64,000 nt of DNA from an uncultured Prevotella sp. (GCA_937922435.1 CAKZVT010000019.1:3104-67103), one strand, 5' to 3'. Counted from the stretch's first letter, positions 43,901 through 52,161 are shown. A program made the numbers and translations. The notes: generated by a model not told the origin, from the letters alone.

Positions 43901-44186
43901 AACGGAGAACGGAGTAGAGAACACCATGGTCTACTGGCCGTCTGATGCCGACAAGCATCCGCAGGCTCTTGATATGCTCCACCGCCATGAAATAGACCTT
44001 GTGGTGAATATACCCAAAGACCTCACGGTGAGCGAGCTTTCAAACGGCTACAAGATACGCCGTGCGGCCATCGACCTTAACGTTCCACTCATTACAAACA
44101 GTCGTCTTGCCTCGGCGTTCATCAACGCTTTCTGTCGCGTAAAACTTGACGACATCGACATCAAGTCGTGGAGCGAGTACAAGTAA
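40956..44186 (+). CDS. carB: Carbamoyl-phosphate synthase large subunit
   Basis: The 1076-residue protein has two homologous ATP-grasp halves and a C-terminal MGS-like regulatory domain. The halves begin KKVLLLGSGALKIGEAGEFDYSG and SIIVLGSGAYRIGSSVEFDWCG. The MGS domain (about 930-1065) includes GYKIFATVGSSKFLTENGVE. It combines bicarbonate, ammonia from CarA and two ATP into carbamoyl phosphate. The length is normal (about 1070). It ends 30 nt before a long terminator hairpin. Confidence 0.98.
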   Translation: MKYNDIKKVLLLGSGALKIGEAGEFDYSGSQALKALREEGIETVLINPNIATVQTSEGVADQIYFLPVQPYFVERVIEKERPDGILLSFGGQTALNCGVELYKSGVLEKYGVRVLGTPVQAIMDTEDRELFVERLNEIDVKTIKSEACENIEQARKAAAELGYPVIIRAAYALGGLGSGFCDNEEELDRLAEKAFSFSPQVLVEKSLKGWKEIEYEVVRDRYDNCITVCNMENFDPLGIHTGESIVIAPSQTLTNSEYHKLRALSIKIIRHIGIVGECNVQYAFDPKSEDYRVIEVNARLSRSSALASKATGYPLAFVAAKLGLGYGLFELKNSVTKTTSAFFEPALDYVVCKIPRWDLSKFRGVDRELGSSMKSVGEVMAIGRNFEEAIQKGLRMIGQGMHGFVENKELEIADIDEALRDPTDNRIFVISKAMHRGYTIDQIHELTKIDKWFLYKLQHIIDIDEALKRCKSVNVLGKDLLRTAKVYGFTDFQIARAVGLENELGNMTKAGLVIRQLRKNYGILPVVKQIDTLAAEYPAQTNYLYVTYAGVKSDINFERDKRSIIVLGSGAYRIGSSVEFDWCGVQALNTIRKQGWRSVMINYNPETVSTDYDMCDRLYFDELTFERVMDIIDLECPHGVIVSTGGQIPNNLAMRLDAQNVPILGTSAKDIDNAEDRAKFSSMLGRNGIDQPEWSALTSMDDIQKFIDRVGFPVLVRPSYVLSGAAMNVCSNNDELVRFLKLAANVSEDHPVVVSQFIEHAKEVEMDAVARDGEIIAYAISEHIEFAGVHSGDATIQFPPQKLYCETIRRIKRVSRKIAQELHISGPFNIQFLARDNDIKVIECNLRASRSFPFVSKVLKINLIELATKVMLGLPVERPDKDLFDLDYVGIKASQFSFNRLQKADPVLGVDMASTGEVGCLGDDTNTALLKSMLSVGQRIPEKNILLSTGGPKQKAETLDAARQLVKNGYKIFATVGSSKFLTENGVENTMVYWPSDADKHPQALDMLHRHEIDLVVNIPKDLTVSELSNGYKIRRAAIDLNVPLITNSRLASAFINAFCRVKLDDIDIKSWSEYK

Positions 44187-44216
44187 TCGGGTGTTTTAAA
44201 TATTGAAATAACGGTA

Positions 44217-44280
44217 AAGAGTTGAAGATGAACGCCTTGTCTGCTAAGGCAGGCAATGTCAGTCGTCTTCAGCTCTTTTA
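44217..44280 (+). terminator. Terminator of carAB
   Basis: A 15-bp stem (44217-44231 and 44263-44277; core GAGTTGAAGA / TCTTCAGCTC with G-U pairs) enclosing a smaller hairpin GCCTT / AAGGC, followed by TTTT. Confidence 0.75.
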
Positions 44281-44295
44281 AAATCTGTACATTTG

Positions 44296-45090
44296 GTGAA
44301 TACAGTACGACCAAAAAAAAATCTTGGACAGCACTTCTTGGTAGACCTTGGAATTGCCAAGGCTATAGCCGATACAGTTGACGCTTGTCCTGATATACCT
44401 GTGCTTGAGGTTGGCCCCGGCATGGGAGTCCTTACCCAGTACCTCATGCCGAAGGGACGGGAACTGAAAGTAGTGGAAATAGACAAAGAATCAGTAGCTT
44501 ACCTTAACGAGAAGTATCCTGACCTGAAAAAGGACATTGTCAGTGGTGATTTCCTTCGGATGGATTTGTCCGAGCTTTTTGGAAACCGCAAATTTGTGCT
44601 TACAGGCAATTATCCTTATGACATATCTTCGCAGATATTCTTCAAGATGCTTGACAACAAGGAACTAATACCTTGTTGTACAGGCATGGTGCAGCGTGAA
44701 GTCGCATTGCGTATAGCATCTGCGCCTGGTACTAAGGCTTATGGCATATTGAGCGTATTGATACAGGCGTGGTATGATGTGGAATATCTGTTTACCGTCG
44801 ATGAAGGCGTATTCAGCCCTCCGCCGAAGGTGAAGAGCGCGGTAATACGCATGACGCGCAATGGCGTTGAAGATTTGGGGTGCAGCTGGACGCTGTTCTG
44901 CCGTGTCGTCAAGGCTGTGTTCAACCAGCGCCGCAAAATGTTGCGTGTGTCGTTAAGGCAGCTCTTTCCCGACGTGAAAGCCCATTGCGGATTTTTCAGT
45001 GGCGATATGATGACGCTCCGCCCGGAGCAACTTTCCGTAAGCCAGTTTGTCAGTCTTACCAATATGGTGGAAAAAGAGATGGGCCAGTGA
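44296..45090 (+). CDS. rsmA: 16S rRNA dimethyladenosine transferase (KsgA)
   Basis: The 264-residue enzyme dimethylates two adjacent adenines in the 3' hairpin of 16S rRNA. PKKNLGQHFLVDLGIA is the family N-terminus. The SAM motif is LEVGPGMGVLTQYL, and the catalytic NxPY motif is NYPYDISSQI. No ATG is available: GTG at 44296 is chosen, with TTG at 44293 next to it. A TACATTTG box at 44288-44295 overlaps these codons, so it is unlikely to be this gene's promoter. A run of nine A (44313-44321) lies in the first codons. It is convergent with the HAD gene, 20 nt away. Confidence 0.93.
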   Translation: MNTVRPKKNLGQHFLVDLGIAKAIADTVDACPDIPVLEVGPGMGVLTQYLMPKGRELKVVEIDKESVAYLNEKYPDLKKDIVSGDFLRMDLSELFGNRKFVLTGNYPYDISSQIFFKMLDNKELIPCCTGMVQREVALRIASAPGTKAYGILSVLIQAWYDVEYLFTVDEGVFSPPPKVKSAVIRMTRNGVEDLGCSWTLFCRVVKAVFNQRRKMLRVSLRQLFPDVKAHCGFFSGDMMTLRPEQLSVSQFVSLTNMVEKEMGQ

Positions 45091-45110
45091 TGTTTTACTG
45101 ATGCGCAATA

Positions 45111-45800
45111 TCAGTGTGGTAGTGGCGTTTCAGGCATTGTTTGGGAAAGTGGATTGATTACGGAAAGAATGTCATTTGGATTTTCCACGAATATTGTTCC
45201 GCCGTTTTTCACGAGGAAATACTTGTCCCTGAATCCCCACAGCACGCTGATGCACGGCAGACCGCAGTTGCGCGCCGTGGCTATGTCAACCTCGCTGTCG
45301 CCCACGTACACCGTGCTCTTCTTGTCAGCACCGAGCTTTTTCATGGCTTCGAACACGGTGTCGGGAGCAGGTTTTTTGCGTATGTCCGCGCTTTCGCCGA
45401 TGGCAACGTTGATGTATTCGCCGAAAAAAGTACGGCAAAGATGCTCGGTGGCCTTGCAATACTTGTTGCTTACCACGGCCATCTGTTTGCCGCTGTTTTT
45501 CAGCGCGGCCAACATGTTCATTATGCCGGGGTAGGGGCGTGTGGTGTCGAGGCTGTGCTCAAGGTAGTGGTTAATGAACTCCTTGTACACGTTTTCATAC
45601 AATGGATTGTCAGTTCCGCCGGGAACGGCTCTTTCAATGAGTTTCCTTATACCGTTACCTACCATCATTCTCACCTCCTCCGTAGTGTGTTCTGCCATTC
45701 CGTATGCACGCATGGCGTGGTTGGTGCTGGCCGTCAGGTCGTCGAGGGTGTACAGCAGGGTGCCGTCGAGGTCGAATATGTAAGTGTCAAACTGTCCCAT
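45111..45800 (-). CDS. HAD-family phosphatase, phosphoglycolate-phosphatase-like
   Basis: The 229-residue protein has the HAD motifs: nucleophile FDLDGTLLYTLDDL near 9-21, motif II SNK in MAVVSNKYCKA, and motif III/IV KPAPDTVFEAM and YVGDSEVDIATARNCGLP. The helical cap (NHAMRAYG to VGNGIRKLIERAVP) is that of Gph-type enzymes. These hydrolyse phosphoglycolate or similar small phosphates; the substrate is inferred from family only. Confidence 0.9.
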   Translation of the reverse strand: MGQFDTYIFDLDGTLLYTLDDLTASTNHAMRAYGMAEHTTEEVRMMVGNGIRKLIERAVPGGTDNPLYENVYKEFINHYLEHSLDTTRPYPGIMNMLAALKNSGKQMAVVSNKYCKATEHLCRTFFGEYINVAIGESADIRKKPAPDTVFEAMKKLGADKKSTVYVGDSEVDIATARNCGLPCISVLWGFRDKYFLVKNGGTIFVENPNDILSVINPLSQTMPETPLPH

Positions 45801-45855
45801 GTTTATTTAGTTTTATGTTTATTATGGTGTGTCGCCCGCCATTGTTTACGGTTTG

Positions 45856-45863
45856 CAAAGTTA
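45856..45863 (-). promoter_or_regulatory. -7 promoter box of the HAD phosphatase gene
   Basis: TAACTTTG on the minus strand, 55 nt upstream of the start. Confidence 0.55.
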
Positions 45864-46028
45864 CATCAAAATATTAAAAACAGGCAGATTAGGCTCTATT
45901 ATTATTCTTCCGTCATTCATGTGTGGGAGAATTTGTAAGCATACAAGTTCTGAAAGTAGGAGTTTGTTTATACGCAGGGCTTATTTTGGATGGGTTGCAA
46001 GCAAAATGGTTGAGGTTCCTTATAATAT

Positions 46029-46116
46029 GAAAGGCCGTCTTTTGCAACGCAAAAGACCGTCTTTGATACGGCGAAATGTGGCCTTTCGCAATGCGTTTGG
46101 CGGTTGTTGTAATGGT
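46029..46116. repeat. 88-bp intergenic repeat, copy F (four 22-nt units)
   Basis: Units start at 46029, 46051, 46073 and 46095, exactly 22 nt apart. Units 1 and 2 centre on GTCTTTTGC-aac-GCAAAAGAC. The copy lies upstream of both divergent promoters, so it cannot be terminating either neighbour. Confidence 0.85.
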
Positions 46117-46198
46117 TGGTGGAAGTGTGTCATGATGTAAGTTGCGACAAATCGTCATTATTCTTACATTTTTATTCGTTGGTTTCGCTTATGTTTTG

Positions 46199-46206
46199 TA
46201 TCTTTG
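46199..46206 (+). promoter_or_regulatory. -7 promoter box of the helicase gene
   Basis: TATCTTTG matches TAnnTTTG. It covers a TTG at 46204 that would otherwise open the frame, so the true start must be downstream. Confidence 0.6.
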
Positions 46207-46272
46207 CCCAAGATAAGACGCGTTCATATAAGTGTGTGGCGCGGTGGTTGTTTGCTTGTAAATCAATTGATT

Positions 46273-47610
46273 GTGAAAAACATTGCAGCTATAAATAACG
46301 AGGACGAGATACTGCATCGGCTGGGAATAGACTCCCTTAGCGGCATGCAGCTTGGCATGAAGGATGCCATGCTGGGTGGCGTTGACGACATTGTGCTGCT
46401 CTCGCCTACAGGTACGGGCAAGACGTTGGCGTACCTGTTGCCGTTGGTCGGGATGCTTGATGCTTCGTCGGATGAAGTCCAAGCGGTGGTGATTGTTCCC
46501 GGTCGTGAGCTTGCGTTGCAGTCACACGAGGTGTTCAGGAACATGGCGTGCGGCCTGAGGTCGATGTGCCTCTATGGCGGCCGGCCTGCTATGGACGAGC
46601 ACAGGGAGCTGCGCCGCGTCATGCCGCAGGTGGTTTTTGTAACTCCGGGACGGCTTGTCGACCATTTGGAGAAAGGCAACATTGCCGCCGGCGCGGTAAG
46701 GTATGTCGTGATTGACGAGTTCGACAAGTGCCTCAAGATGGGTTTCGCCACTGAAATGTCAAGGGCGATGGAACTGCTCGGGGCTGTGCGCAGGCGTTTC
46801 CTGCTGTCGGCCACCGACGCTGCAGAAATTCCCTCGTTCGTCAATATAGGGCGTGCCGTGCGGCTTGACTATCTTGACGGCGGCGACGTGCAGGGCAGGA
46901 TAGGGCAGTATGTGGTGAAAAGTCCCGACAGGGACAAGCTCGATACGCTTGCCGCTTTGCTCTGTTCGTTTGGCGATGCCAGCACCATAGTGTTCCTGAA
47001 TTACCGCGACAGCGTAGAGCGCGCGAGTTCTTTTCTCAAGGATAAGGGCTTTGTCGTAAGCTCTTTCCACGGCGGAATGGAGCAGAAGGAGCGCGAGGCT
47101 GCCGTGTACAAGTTTGCCAACGGTTCGGCCAACGTGCTCGTTGCTACAGACTTGGCATCGCGTGGGCTCGACATGCCCGGCGTTGACAACATCGTGCATT
47201 ACCACTTGCCTGTAGGCGAGGACGAGTATGTGCACCGTGTAGGGCGCACCGCTCGCTGGGATGCCCGTGGTAGAGCGTTCTTCCTGCTTGCTCCCGACGA
47301 GGAGTTGCCGGCGTATGTGCCGGGTTCACCCGATGTTTACACCGTGCCCGATGGAGGCCAAGTGCCGCCACGGCCACGCATGGTTACATTATATATAGGT
47401 AAGGGCAAGAAGGACAAGGTATCGCGAGGTGATGTTTTAGGCTTCCTCTGCAAGACGGGCGGACTTGACGGCAAGGACATCGGCCGCATAGACATAAAGG
47501 AGCGATGGGCGTATGTGGCTGTCGACAGTGGTAAATGGCAGGATGCCGTAAGGCGTGCGTCAGGAGCTAAGTTGAAAGGCATAAAGACAGTAGTTGAGCT
47601 TGTAAAATAG
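46273..47610 (+). CDS. DEAD-box RNA helicase with DbpA-like C-terminal domain
   Basis: The helicase (445 residues from a GTG at 46273) has Q-motif-like GIDSLSGMQ, Walker A SPTGTGKT, DEFD in VIDEFDKCL in place of DEAD, LLSATD, and motifs V-VI ATDLASRGLDMPG and YVHRVGRTARW. The last 75 residues (RMVTLYIGKGKKDKVSRGD to VYVAV-like strands) resemble the DbpA RNA-binding domain, which targets 23S rRNA. A ribosome-assembly role is therefore likely. No ATG precedes the Q motif; GTG at 46273 or TTG at 46267 fit the family length best. Confidence 0.88.
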   Translation: MKNIAAINNEDEILHRLGIDSLSGMQLGMKDAMLGGVDDIVLLSPTGTGKTLAYLLPLVGMLDASSDEVQAVVIVPGRELALQSHEVFRNMACGLRSMCLYGGRPAMDEHRELRRVMPQVVFVTPGRLVDHLEKGNIAAGAVRYVVIDEFDKCLKMGFATEMSRAMELLGAVRRRFLLSATDAAEIPSFVNIGRAVRLDYLDGGDVQGRIGQYVVKSPDRDKLDTLAALLCSFGDASTIVFLNYRDSVERASSFLKDKGFVVSSFHGGMEQKEREAAVYKFANGSANVLVATDLASRGLDMPGVDNIVHYHLPVGEDEYVHRVGRTARWDARGRAFFLLAPDEELPAYVPGSPDVYTVPDGGQVPPRPRMVTLYIGKGKKDKVSRGDVLGFLCKTGGLDGKDIGRIDIKERWAYVAVDSGKWQDAVRRASGAKLKGIKTVVELVK

Positions 47611-47719
47611 CAAAATGTCACAAAATTTACTATTTTTAATGTAAAATGTTTGTATGTTCGGAGATAAAGATGTAACTTCGCAACTGCAAAAATGAATAAC
47701 CGATTTAATTTGTTTCATT

Positions 47720-48787
47720 ATGAAGAAGTACAACTTTAACGCCGGCCCTTCAATACTTCCGCGTGAAGTGATTGAGAATACGGCAAAGCAGATTTTGGAT
47801 TTTAACGGAAGCGGTTTGTCGTTGGCGGAAATCAGCCACAGGGCAAAAGACTTCCAGCCGGTAGTGGACGAGGCGGTAGCCCTCATCAAGGAGCTGCTTG
47901 GTGTGCCTGAAGGATATTCCGTGCTCTTCCTCGGCGGAGGTGCTTCACTTGAATTCTGCATGGTTCCATACAACTTCCTTATAACGAAAGCCGCTTACCT
48001 TAACACGGGAACGTGGGCGAAGAAGGCCATAAAGGAGGCCAAGCTCTTCGGTGAAGTGGTTGAGGTCGCATCGTCGGCCGATGCCAACTATACGTTCATC
48101 CCGAAGGACTGGACATGCCCGACGGACGTGGATTACCTGCATATAACCACCAACAACACTATTTACGGAACGGAAATACGCAAGGATATGGACGTGCCCG
48201 TGCCGATGATAGCCGACATGTCATCAGACATTTTCAGCCGTCCGGTGGACGTTTCTAAGTACATGTGCATCTACGCAGGCGCGCAGAAGAACCTCTCCAT
48301 GGCCGGTGTGACGGTGGTAATCGTAAAGGACGACGCCCTCGGCAAGGCTCCGCGCACAATCCCGACGATGCTTGACTATAAGACACATGTAGACAAAGGC
48401 TCGATGTTCAACACGCCTCCGGTTGTTCCTATCTATACGGCTCTCGAGAATCTGCGCTGGATAAAGAAGATGGGCGGCGTAGAGGCCATGGACAAGCGGG
48501 CGTTGGAGCGTGCCGACATGCTTTATTCGGAGATTGACAGGAACAAGCTGTTCCGCGGCACGGTGGCCGAGGAAGACCGCTCTGTGATGAACATATGCTT
48601 CGTGATGAACCCCGAATACGCCGAGCTCGAAAAGCCGTTCATGGAATATGCTACGGCTCAGGGCATGGTGGGCATCAAGGGCCACCGCTCGGTAGGCGGT
48701 TTCCGCGCAAGCTGCTACAACGCCATGACCGTTGAGGGCGTGCAGGCTCTCGTCCAGTGCATGAAGGACTTTGAGGCGCAGCACTGA
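47720..48787 (+). CDS. serC: Phosphoserine aminotransferase
   Basis: The 355-residue PLP enzyme converts 3-phosphohydroxypyruvate and glutamate to phosphoserine and 2-oxoglutarate, and also acts in vitamin B6 synthesis. It starts MKKYNFNAGPSILPREV. The PLP lysine is in YAGAQKNLSMAGVTVV near 195. VGGFRASCYNAM near the end is typical. A TAACTTCG box at 47672-47679 may be its promoter. It is the first gene of serC-serA-DUF1015-yigZ. Confidence 0.97.
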   Translation: MKKYNFNAGPSILPREVIENTAKQILDFNGSGLSLAEISHRAKDFQPVVDEAVALIKELLGVPEGYSVLFLGGGASLEFCMVPYNFLITKAAYLNTGTWAKKAIKEAKLFGEVVEVASSADANYTFIPKDWTCPTDVDYLHITTNNTIYGTEIRKDMDVPVPMIADMSSDIFSRPVDVSKYMCIYAGAQKNLSMAGVTVVIVKDDALGKAPRTIPTMLDYKTHVDKGSMFNTPPVVPIYTALENLRWIKKMGGVEAMDKRALERADMLYSEIDRNKLFRGTVAEEDRSVMNICFVMNPEYAELEKPFMEYATAQGMVGIKGHRSVGGFRASCYNAMTVEGVQALVQCMKDFEAQH

Positions 48788-48810
48788 CCGTTCGCGTCCT
48801 GATACGATAC

Positions 48811-48880
48811 AAAGGGGGAGCATGTCGTGGTGCGGTTGACCCGCAGGTAATCGCGGACAAGCGTGCTTCCCTTTCCTTTT
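48811..48880 (+). terminator. Possible hairpin between serC and serA
   Basis: GGGGGAGCA (48814-48822) can pair with TGCTTCCC (48864-48871), followed by TTTCCTTTT. The stem is imperfect with a long loop, so it may be an attenuator or coincidental. Confidence 0.3.
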
Positions 48881-48922
48881 CATAAAGCCATAAATGTCTA
48901 TTAACCAATAAATCTGTATAAT

Positions 48923-49840
48923 ATGAAAGTATTAGTTGCAACGGAGAAGCCGTTTGCCGCCGTTGCGGTAGACGGTATAAGGAAGGAAATAGAAGGTGCG
49001 GGCAACGAGCTTGTGCTCCTTGAGAAATATACGGACGCTGCGCAGCTGCTTGATGCGGTGAAAGATGCCGATGCCCTCATAGTACGTTCAGACAAGGTTA
49101 CGCCGGCCGTTCTCGACGCGGCGGCAAAACTGAAAATCGCAGTGCGCGCCGGTGCCGGTTACGACAACATTGACACGGAGTATGCAAAGCAGAAGGGCGT
49201 GGTCGTAGAGAACACTCCCGGACAGAACTCGAACGCCGTAGCCGAGCTCGTGTTCGGCCTGCTGGTGTACGCCGTGCGCAATTTCTATAACGGCAAGGCC
49301 GGCACCGAGCTGATGGGCAAGAAGCTCGGCATACTGGCTTTCGGCAACGTGGGGCGCAACGTGGCGCGCATAGCCAAGGGCTTCGGCATGGACGTTTACG
49401 CCTACGACGCGTTCTGCCCCAAGGACGCGATAGAGCAGGCCGGAGTGCACGTGGTTGACTCGCAGGACGCACTCTTCGAGCAGTGCGACATCGTTTCCCT
49501 GCACATCCCCGCCACGCCGGAGACCAGGCAGAGCATCAATTACGCCCTGGTGGGCAAGATGAAGAAGGGCGGCATCGTTATAAACACGGCACGCAAGGAA
49601 GTGGTGGACGAGCCGGAACTGCTCAAGCTCATGGCTGAGCGCGACGACCTGAAGTACATCACCGACATCAAGCCCGATGCCGACGCCGACTTCGCGAAGT
49701 TCGAGGGGCGCTATTTCAGCACGCCCAAGAAGATGGGCGCACAGACGGCGGAGGCCAACATCAACGCCGGAATTGCCGCCGCAAGGCAAATCAACGCTTT
49801 CTTCAAGGACGGCTGCACAAAGTATCAGGTAAACAAGTGA
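48923..49840 (+). CDS. serA: D-3-phosphoglycerate dehydrogenase, short Lys-type
   Basis: The 305-residue dehydrogenase oxidises 3-phosphoglycerate to phosphohydroxypyruvate, the first step of serine synthesis. The Rossmann motif GILAFGNVGRNVARIA and the NTARKEVVDE region are present. There is no ACT or ASB domain. Where most family members have the catalytic His (TPHIGAST), this one reads TPKKMGAQT (Lys near 269-270). That is the Lys-type enzyme known from Entamoeba and Bacteroides relatives. It lies 135 nt after serC and 29 nt before the DUF1015 gene. Confidence 0.95.
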   Translation: MKVLVATEKPFAAVAVDGIRKEIEGAGNELVLLEKYTDAAQLLDAVKDADALIVRSDKVTPAVLDAAAKLKIAVRAGAGYDNIDTEYAKQKGVVVENTPGQNSNAVAELVFGLLVYAVRNFYNGKAGTELMGKKLGILAFGNVGRNVARIAKGFGMDVYAYDAFCPKDAIEQAGVHVVDSQDALFEQCDIVSLHIPATPETRQSINYALVGKMKKGGIVINTARKEVVDEPELLKLMAERDDLKYITDIKPDADADFAKFEGRYFSTPKKMGAQTAEANINAGIAAARQINAFFKDGCTKYQVNK

Positions 49841-49869
49841 CAAGTTGACAAGTAACGAGTAAATACGAT

Positions 49870-51117
49870 ATGGCTAAAATAAAACCATTCAAGGGCGTGC
49901 GTCCGCCACGCCAATATGTGGAGGACGTAGAGTCGCGGCCGTACGACGTGCTTGATTCGGAGGAAGCGCGCAGGGAAGCCGGCGATAACGAGAAGAGCCT
50001 TTACCATATAATAAAGCCCGAGATTGACTTCGCCCCGGGCACGAGCGAGTATGACCCGCGCGTGTACGAGAAGGCGGCCGAGAACTTTAAGAAGTTCCAG
50101 GACAAGGGCTGGCTCGTGCAGGACGGCAAGGAGCAGTATTACATCTATGCCCAGACCATGAACGGCAAGACGCAGTACGGCCTCGTGGTGTGCGCCTACG
50201 TTGACGACTATCTCAACGGGGTTATCAAGAAGCACGAGCTTACGCGACGCGACAAGGAGGAGGACCGTATGAAGCATGTGCGCGTGAACAACGCCAACAT
50301 AGAGCCTGTATTCTTCGCTTATCCTGACAACGCCGTGCTCGACGCGCTCATCATGCGCTACGCCGGTACCACGCCCGAGTATGACTTCATAGCCCCGGTG
50401 GACGGATTCCGCCATCAGTTCTGGGTGATTTCCGACGATGCCGACATAGCTACGGTTACCGCCGAGTTCGCCAAGATGCCCTCGCTCTACATCGCCGACG
50501 GGCACCACCGCTCCGCCGCGGCCGCACTCGTGGGCGCGGAGAAGGCACGGCAAGACCCCAACCGTGACGGCACGGAGGAGTACAACTACTTCATGGCCGT
50601 GTGCTTCCAGGCATCCCAGCTCACCATACTTGACTATAACCGCGTGGTGAAGGATTTGAACGGCCTTTCCTCCGCCGAGTTCCTGGCCGCATTGGGCAAG
50701 AATTTCGAGGTGGAGGAGAAGGGCGAAGCAGAGTACAGGCCACGCCGCCTGCACGAGTTTTCGCTCTATTTGGACGGCCGGTGGTACAGCCTTATGGCCA
50801 AGCCGGGAACGTTTGACGACACCGACCCCATCGGGGTGCTCGACGTTGACATATCGAGCCGCCTCATACTGGACGAGATACTTGGCATAAAAGACCTCCG
50901 CTCAGACAAGCGCATCGACTTCGTGGGCGGCCTGCGCGGCCTCGGCGAGCTGAAGCGCCGCGTAGATAGCGGCGAAATGCGCATGGCGCTGGCCCTTTAT
51001 CCCGTAACGATGAAGCAAATCATGGACATAGCCGATAGCGGCAAGATAATGCCCCCGAAGGCTACATGGTTCGAGCCGAAGCTGCGCTCGGGCCTCGTCA
51101 TCCACAAGCTTTCATGA
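49870..51117 (+). CDS. DUF1015-family protein, possible serine-metabolism enzyme
   Basis: The 415-residue protein belongs to the DUF1015 family by its N-terminus (KPFKGVRPPRQYVEDVESRPYDVLDSEEAR) and the motif YIADGHHRSAAAAL (Asp210 to Arg214). DGHHR with following Ala residues resembles the ParB/sulfiredoxin-fold motif, a fold that includes free-serine kinases. With serC and serA directly upstream, a role such as serine phosphorylation is conceivable but is an inference. The stop overlaps the start of yigZ (ATGA), so the two are translationally coupled. Confidence 0.88.
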   Translation: MAKIKPFKGVRPPRQYVEDVESRPYDVLDSEEARREAGDNEKSLYHIIKPEIDFAPGTSEYDPRVYEKAAENFKKFQDKGWLVQDGKEQYYIYAQTMNGKTQYGLVVCAYVDDYLNGVIKKHELTRRDKEEDRMKHVRVNNANIEPVFFAYPDNAVLDALIMRYAGTTPEYDFIAPVDGFRHQFWVISDDADIATVTAEFAKMPSLYIADGHHRSAAAALVGAEKARQDPNRDGTEEYNYFMAVCFQASQLTILDYNRVVKDLNGLSSAEFLAALGKNFEVEEKGEAEYRPRRLHEFSLYLDGRWYSLMAKPGTFDDTDPIGVLDVDISSRLILDEILGIKDLRSDKRIDFVGGLRGLGELKRRVDSGEMRMALALYPVTMKQIMDIADSGKIMPPKATWFEPKLRSGLVIHKLS

Positions 51118-51719
51118 GCATGGGGGGCTTGATGAGCCAGGACGAGTTCAGGACCATTGCAAACGTAGGCGAGGGTACTTACTCCGAGAAGAGGAGCAAG
51201 TTCCTCGCCTTCGCCCACCATGTGGAGAGCGCAGCCGAGGTCAGGGCCGTCTTGCAGGATTACCGCAAGCGTTATTACGACGCGCGCCATGTGTGCTACG
51301 CCTACGTGCTCGGCGCGGAGCGCGGCGAGCTGCGCGCCAATGACGACGGCGAGCCCAGCAGCACGGCCGGCAAGCCAATCCTCGGGCAAATCAACAGCCT
51401 GGGGCTGACCGACGTGCTCGTAGTCGTGGTGCGTTATTACGGCGGGGTCAACCTCGGCACGGGCGGCCTCATCGTGGCTTACAGGACGGCGGCCGCAGAG
51501 GCCTTGGCCGCGGCCCAAATAGTGACGCGGCAGGTGGAGGACGTCGTCACGTACAGCTTCCCCTACGTGATGATGAACGCCGTAATGCGCGTGGTGAAGG
51601 AGATGAAGCCGCGCATAGTGTCGCAGGATTATGGCGGCACGTGCGAGATTAGGCTCGCCATAAGGCGGTCAGAAGCCGGAAAACTTAGGGCGAGGCTCGA
51701 AAAACTTTCATTTGAGTGA
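51114..51719 (+). CDS. YigZ/IMPACT-family protein
   Basis: A protein of about 201 residues with the IMPACT N-domain: TYSEKRSKFLAFAHHV, RHVCYAYVLG, DDGEPSSTAGKPILGQI and VVVRYYGGVNLGTGGLIVAYR. A C-terminal ferredoxin-like domain (DUF1949 type) follows. IMPACT homologues regulate eIF2 kinases in eukaryotes; the bacterial role is not established. The ATG at 51114 overlaps the DUF1015 stop (ATGA). A second in-frame ATG at 51132 is possible. Confidence 0.92.
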   Translation: MSMGGLMSQDEFRTIANVGEGTYSEKRSKFLAFAHHVESAAEVRAVLQDYRKRYYDARHVCYAYVLGAERGELRANDDGEPSSTAGKPILGQINSLGLTDVLVVVVRYYGGVNLGTGGLIVAYRTAAAEALAAAQIVTRQVEDVVTYSFPYVMMNAVMRVVKEMKPRIVSQDYGGTCEIRLAIRRSEAGKLRARLEKLSFE

Positions 51720-51727
51720 CGTTTTTC

Positions 51728-51758
51728 TTTGCCATGTGAAATATTTGTATTACCTTTG
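51728..51758 (+). promoter_or_regulatory. Promoter of tRNA-Ser
   Basis: TTTG at 51728-51731, a 19-nt spacer, and TACCTTTG at 51751-51758, a full match to the Bacteroidetes vegetative promoter pattern. Confidence 0.7.
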
Positions 51759-51806
51759 CACCCGTCAAAGGCCGCGGACGGCTCCGCAAGGGGCGCAGGC
51801 TGGAAA

Positions 51807-51897
51807 GGAAGGTTGGCAGAGTGACCGAATGCGCTGGACTCGAAATCCGGTATACCCATTGCGGGTATCGGGGGTTTGAATCCCTCACCTTCCGCCA
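51807..51897 (+). tRNA. tRNA-Ser (CGA)
   Basis: A 91-nt cloverleaf with acceptor GGAAGGT / ACCTTCC, anticodon loop CTCGAAA (anticodon CGA), a long variable arm (TACCC / GGGTA) as in tRNA-Ser, T-loop GTTTGAATC, and an encoded CCA end at 51895-51897. Confidence 0.96.
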
Positions 51898-52161
51898 AGA
51901 TAGTTGATGATTGTATGGTTGGGTATCACTTATACCTTTATATAATCATTTATACTTAAAGTTCAATATAATTTAATCAGTTGTTTTTGTATAATTATCT
52001 GTTTTGATGTTTTTGTCAGACATTTGCCGTTTTACACAATGGAAGGTACAGATGTTAAAATGGTGTGATATTGTAATAAGGCTGTTTGCCGCACAGGTAT
52101 GCTTTTGCCTTGAAATGCTATAAAAAACGGCGATAGGCTACGCTTTTTGCGATAAAGTTTG

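Larger units (their letters stand above)
45801..46272. other. 472-bp divergent gap between the HAD gene and the helicase gene
   Basis: No gene is supported. It holds the HAD promoter box, repeat copy F (46029-46116) and the helicase promoter box. The stretch 45864-46028 and the part after the repeat show nothing else I recognise. Confidence 0.6.

Noticed and set aside
44288..44295. TACATTTG as the promoter of rsmA
   Set aside because: The box overlaps the TTG and GTG start codons, so transcription would begin after them; either it is fortuitous or the start is wrong.
44313..44321. Run of nine A at the start of rsmA as a phase-variation tract
   Set aside because: It encodes conserved Lys-Lys-Asn of the family N-terminus, and a housekeeping methyltransferase is an unlikely target.
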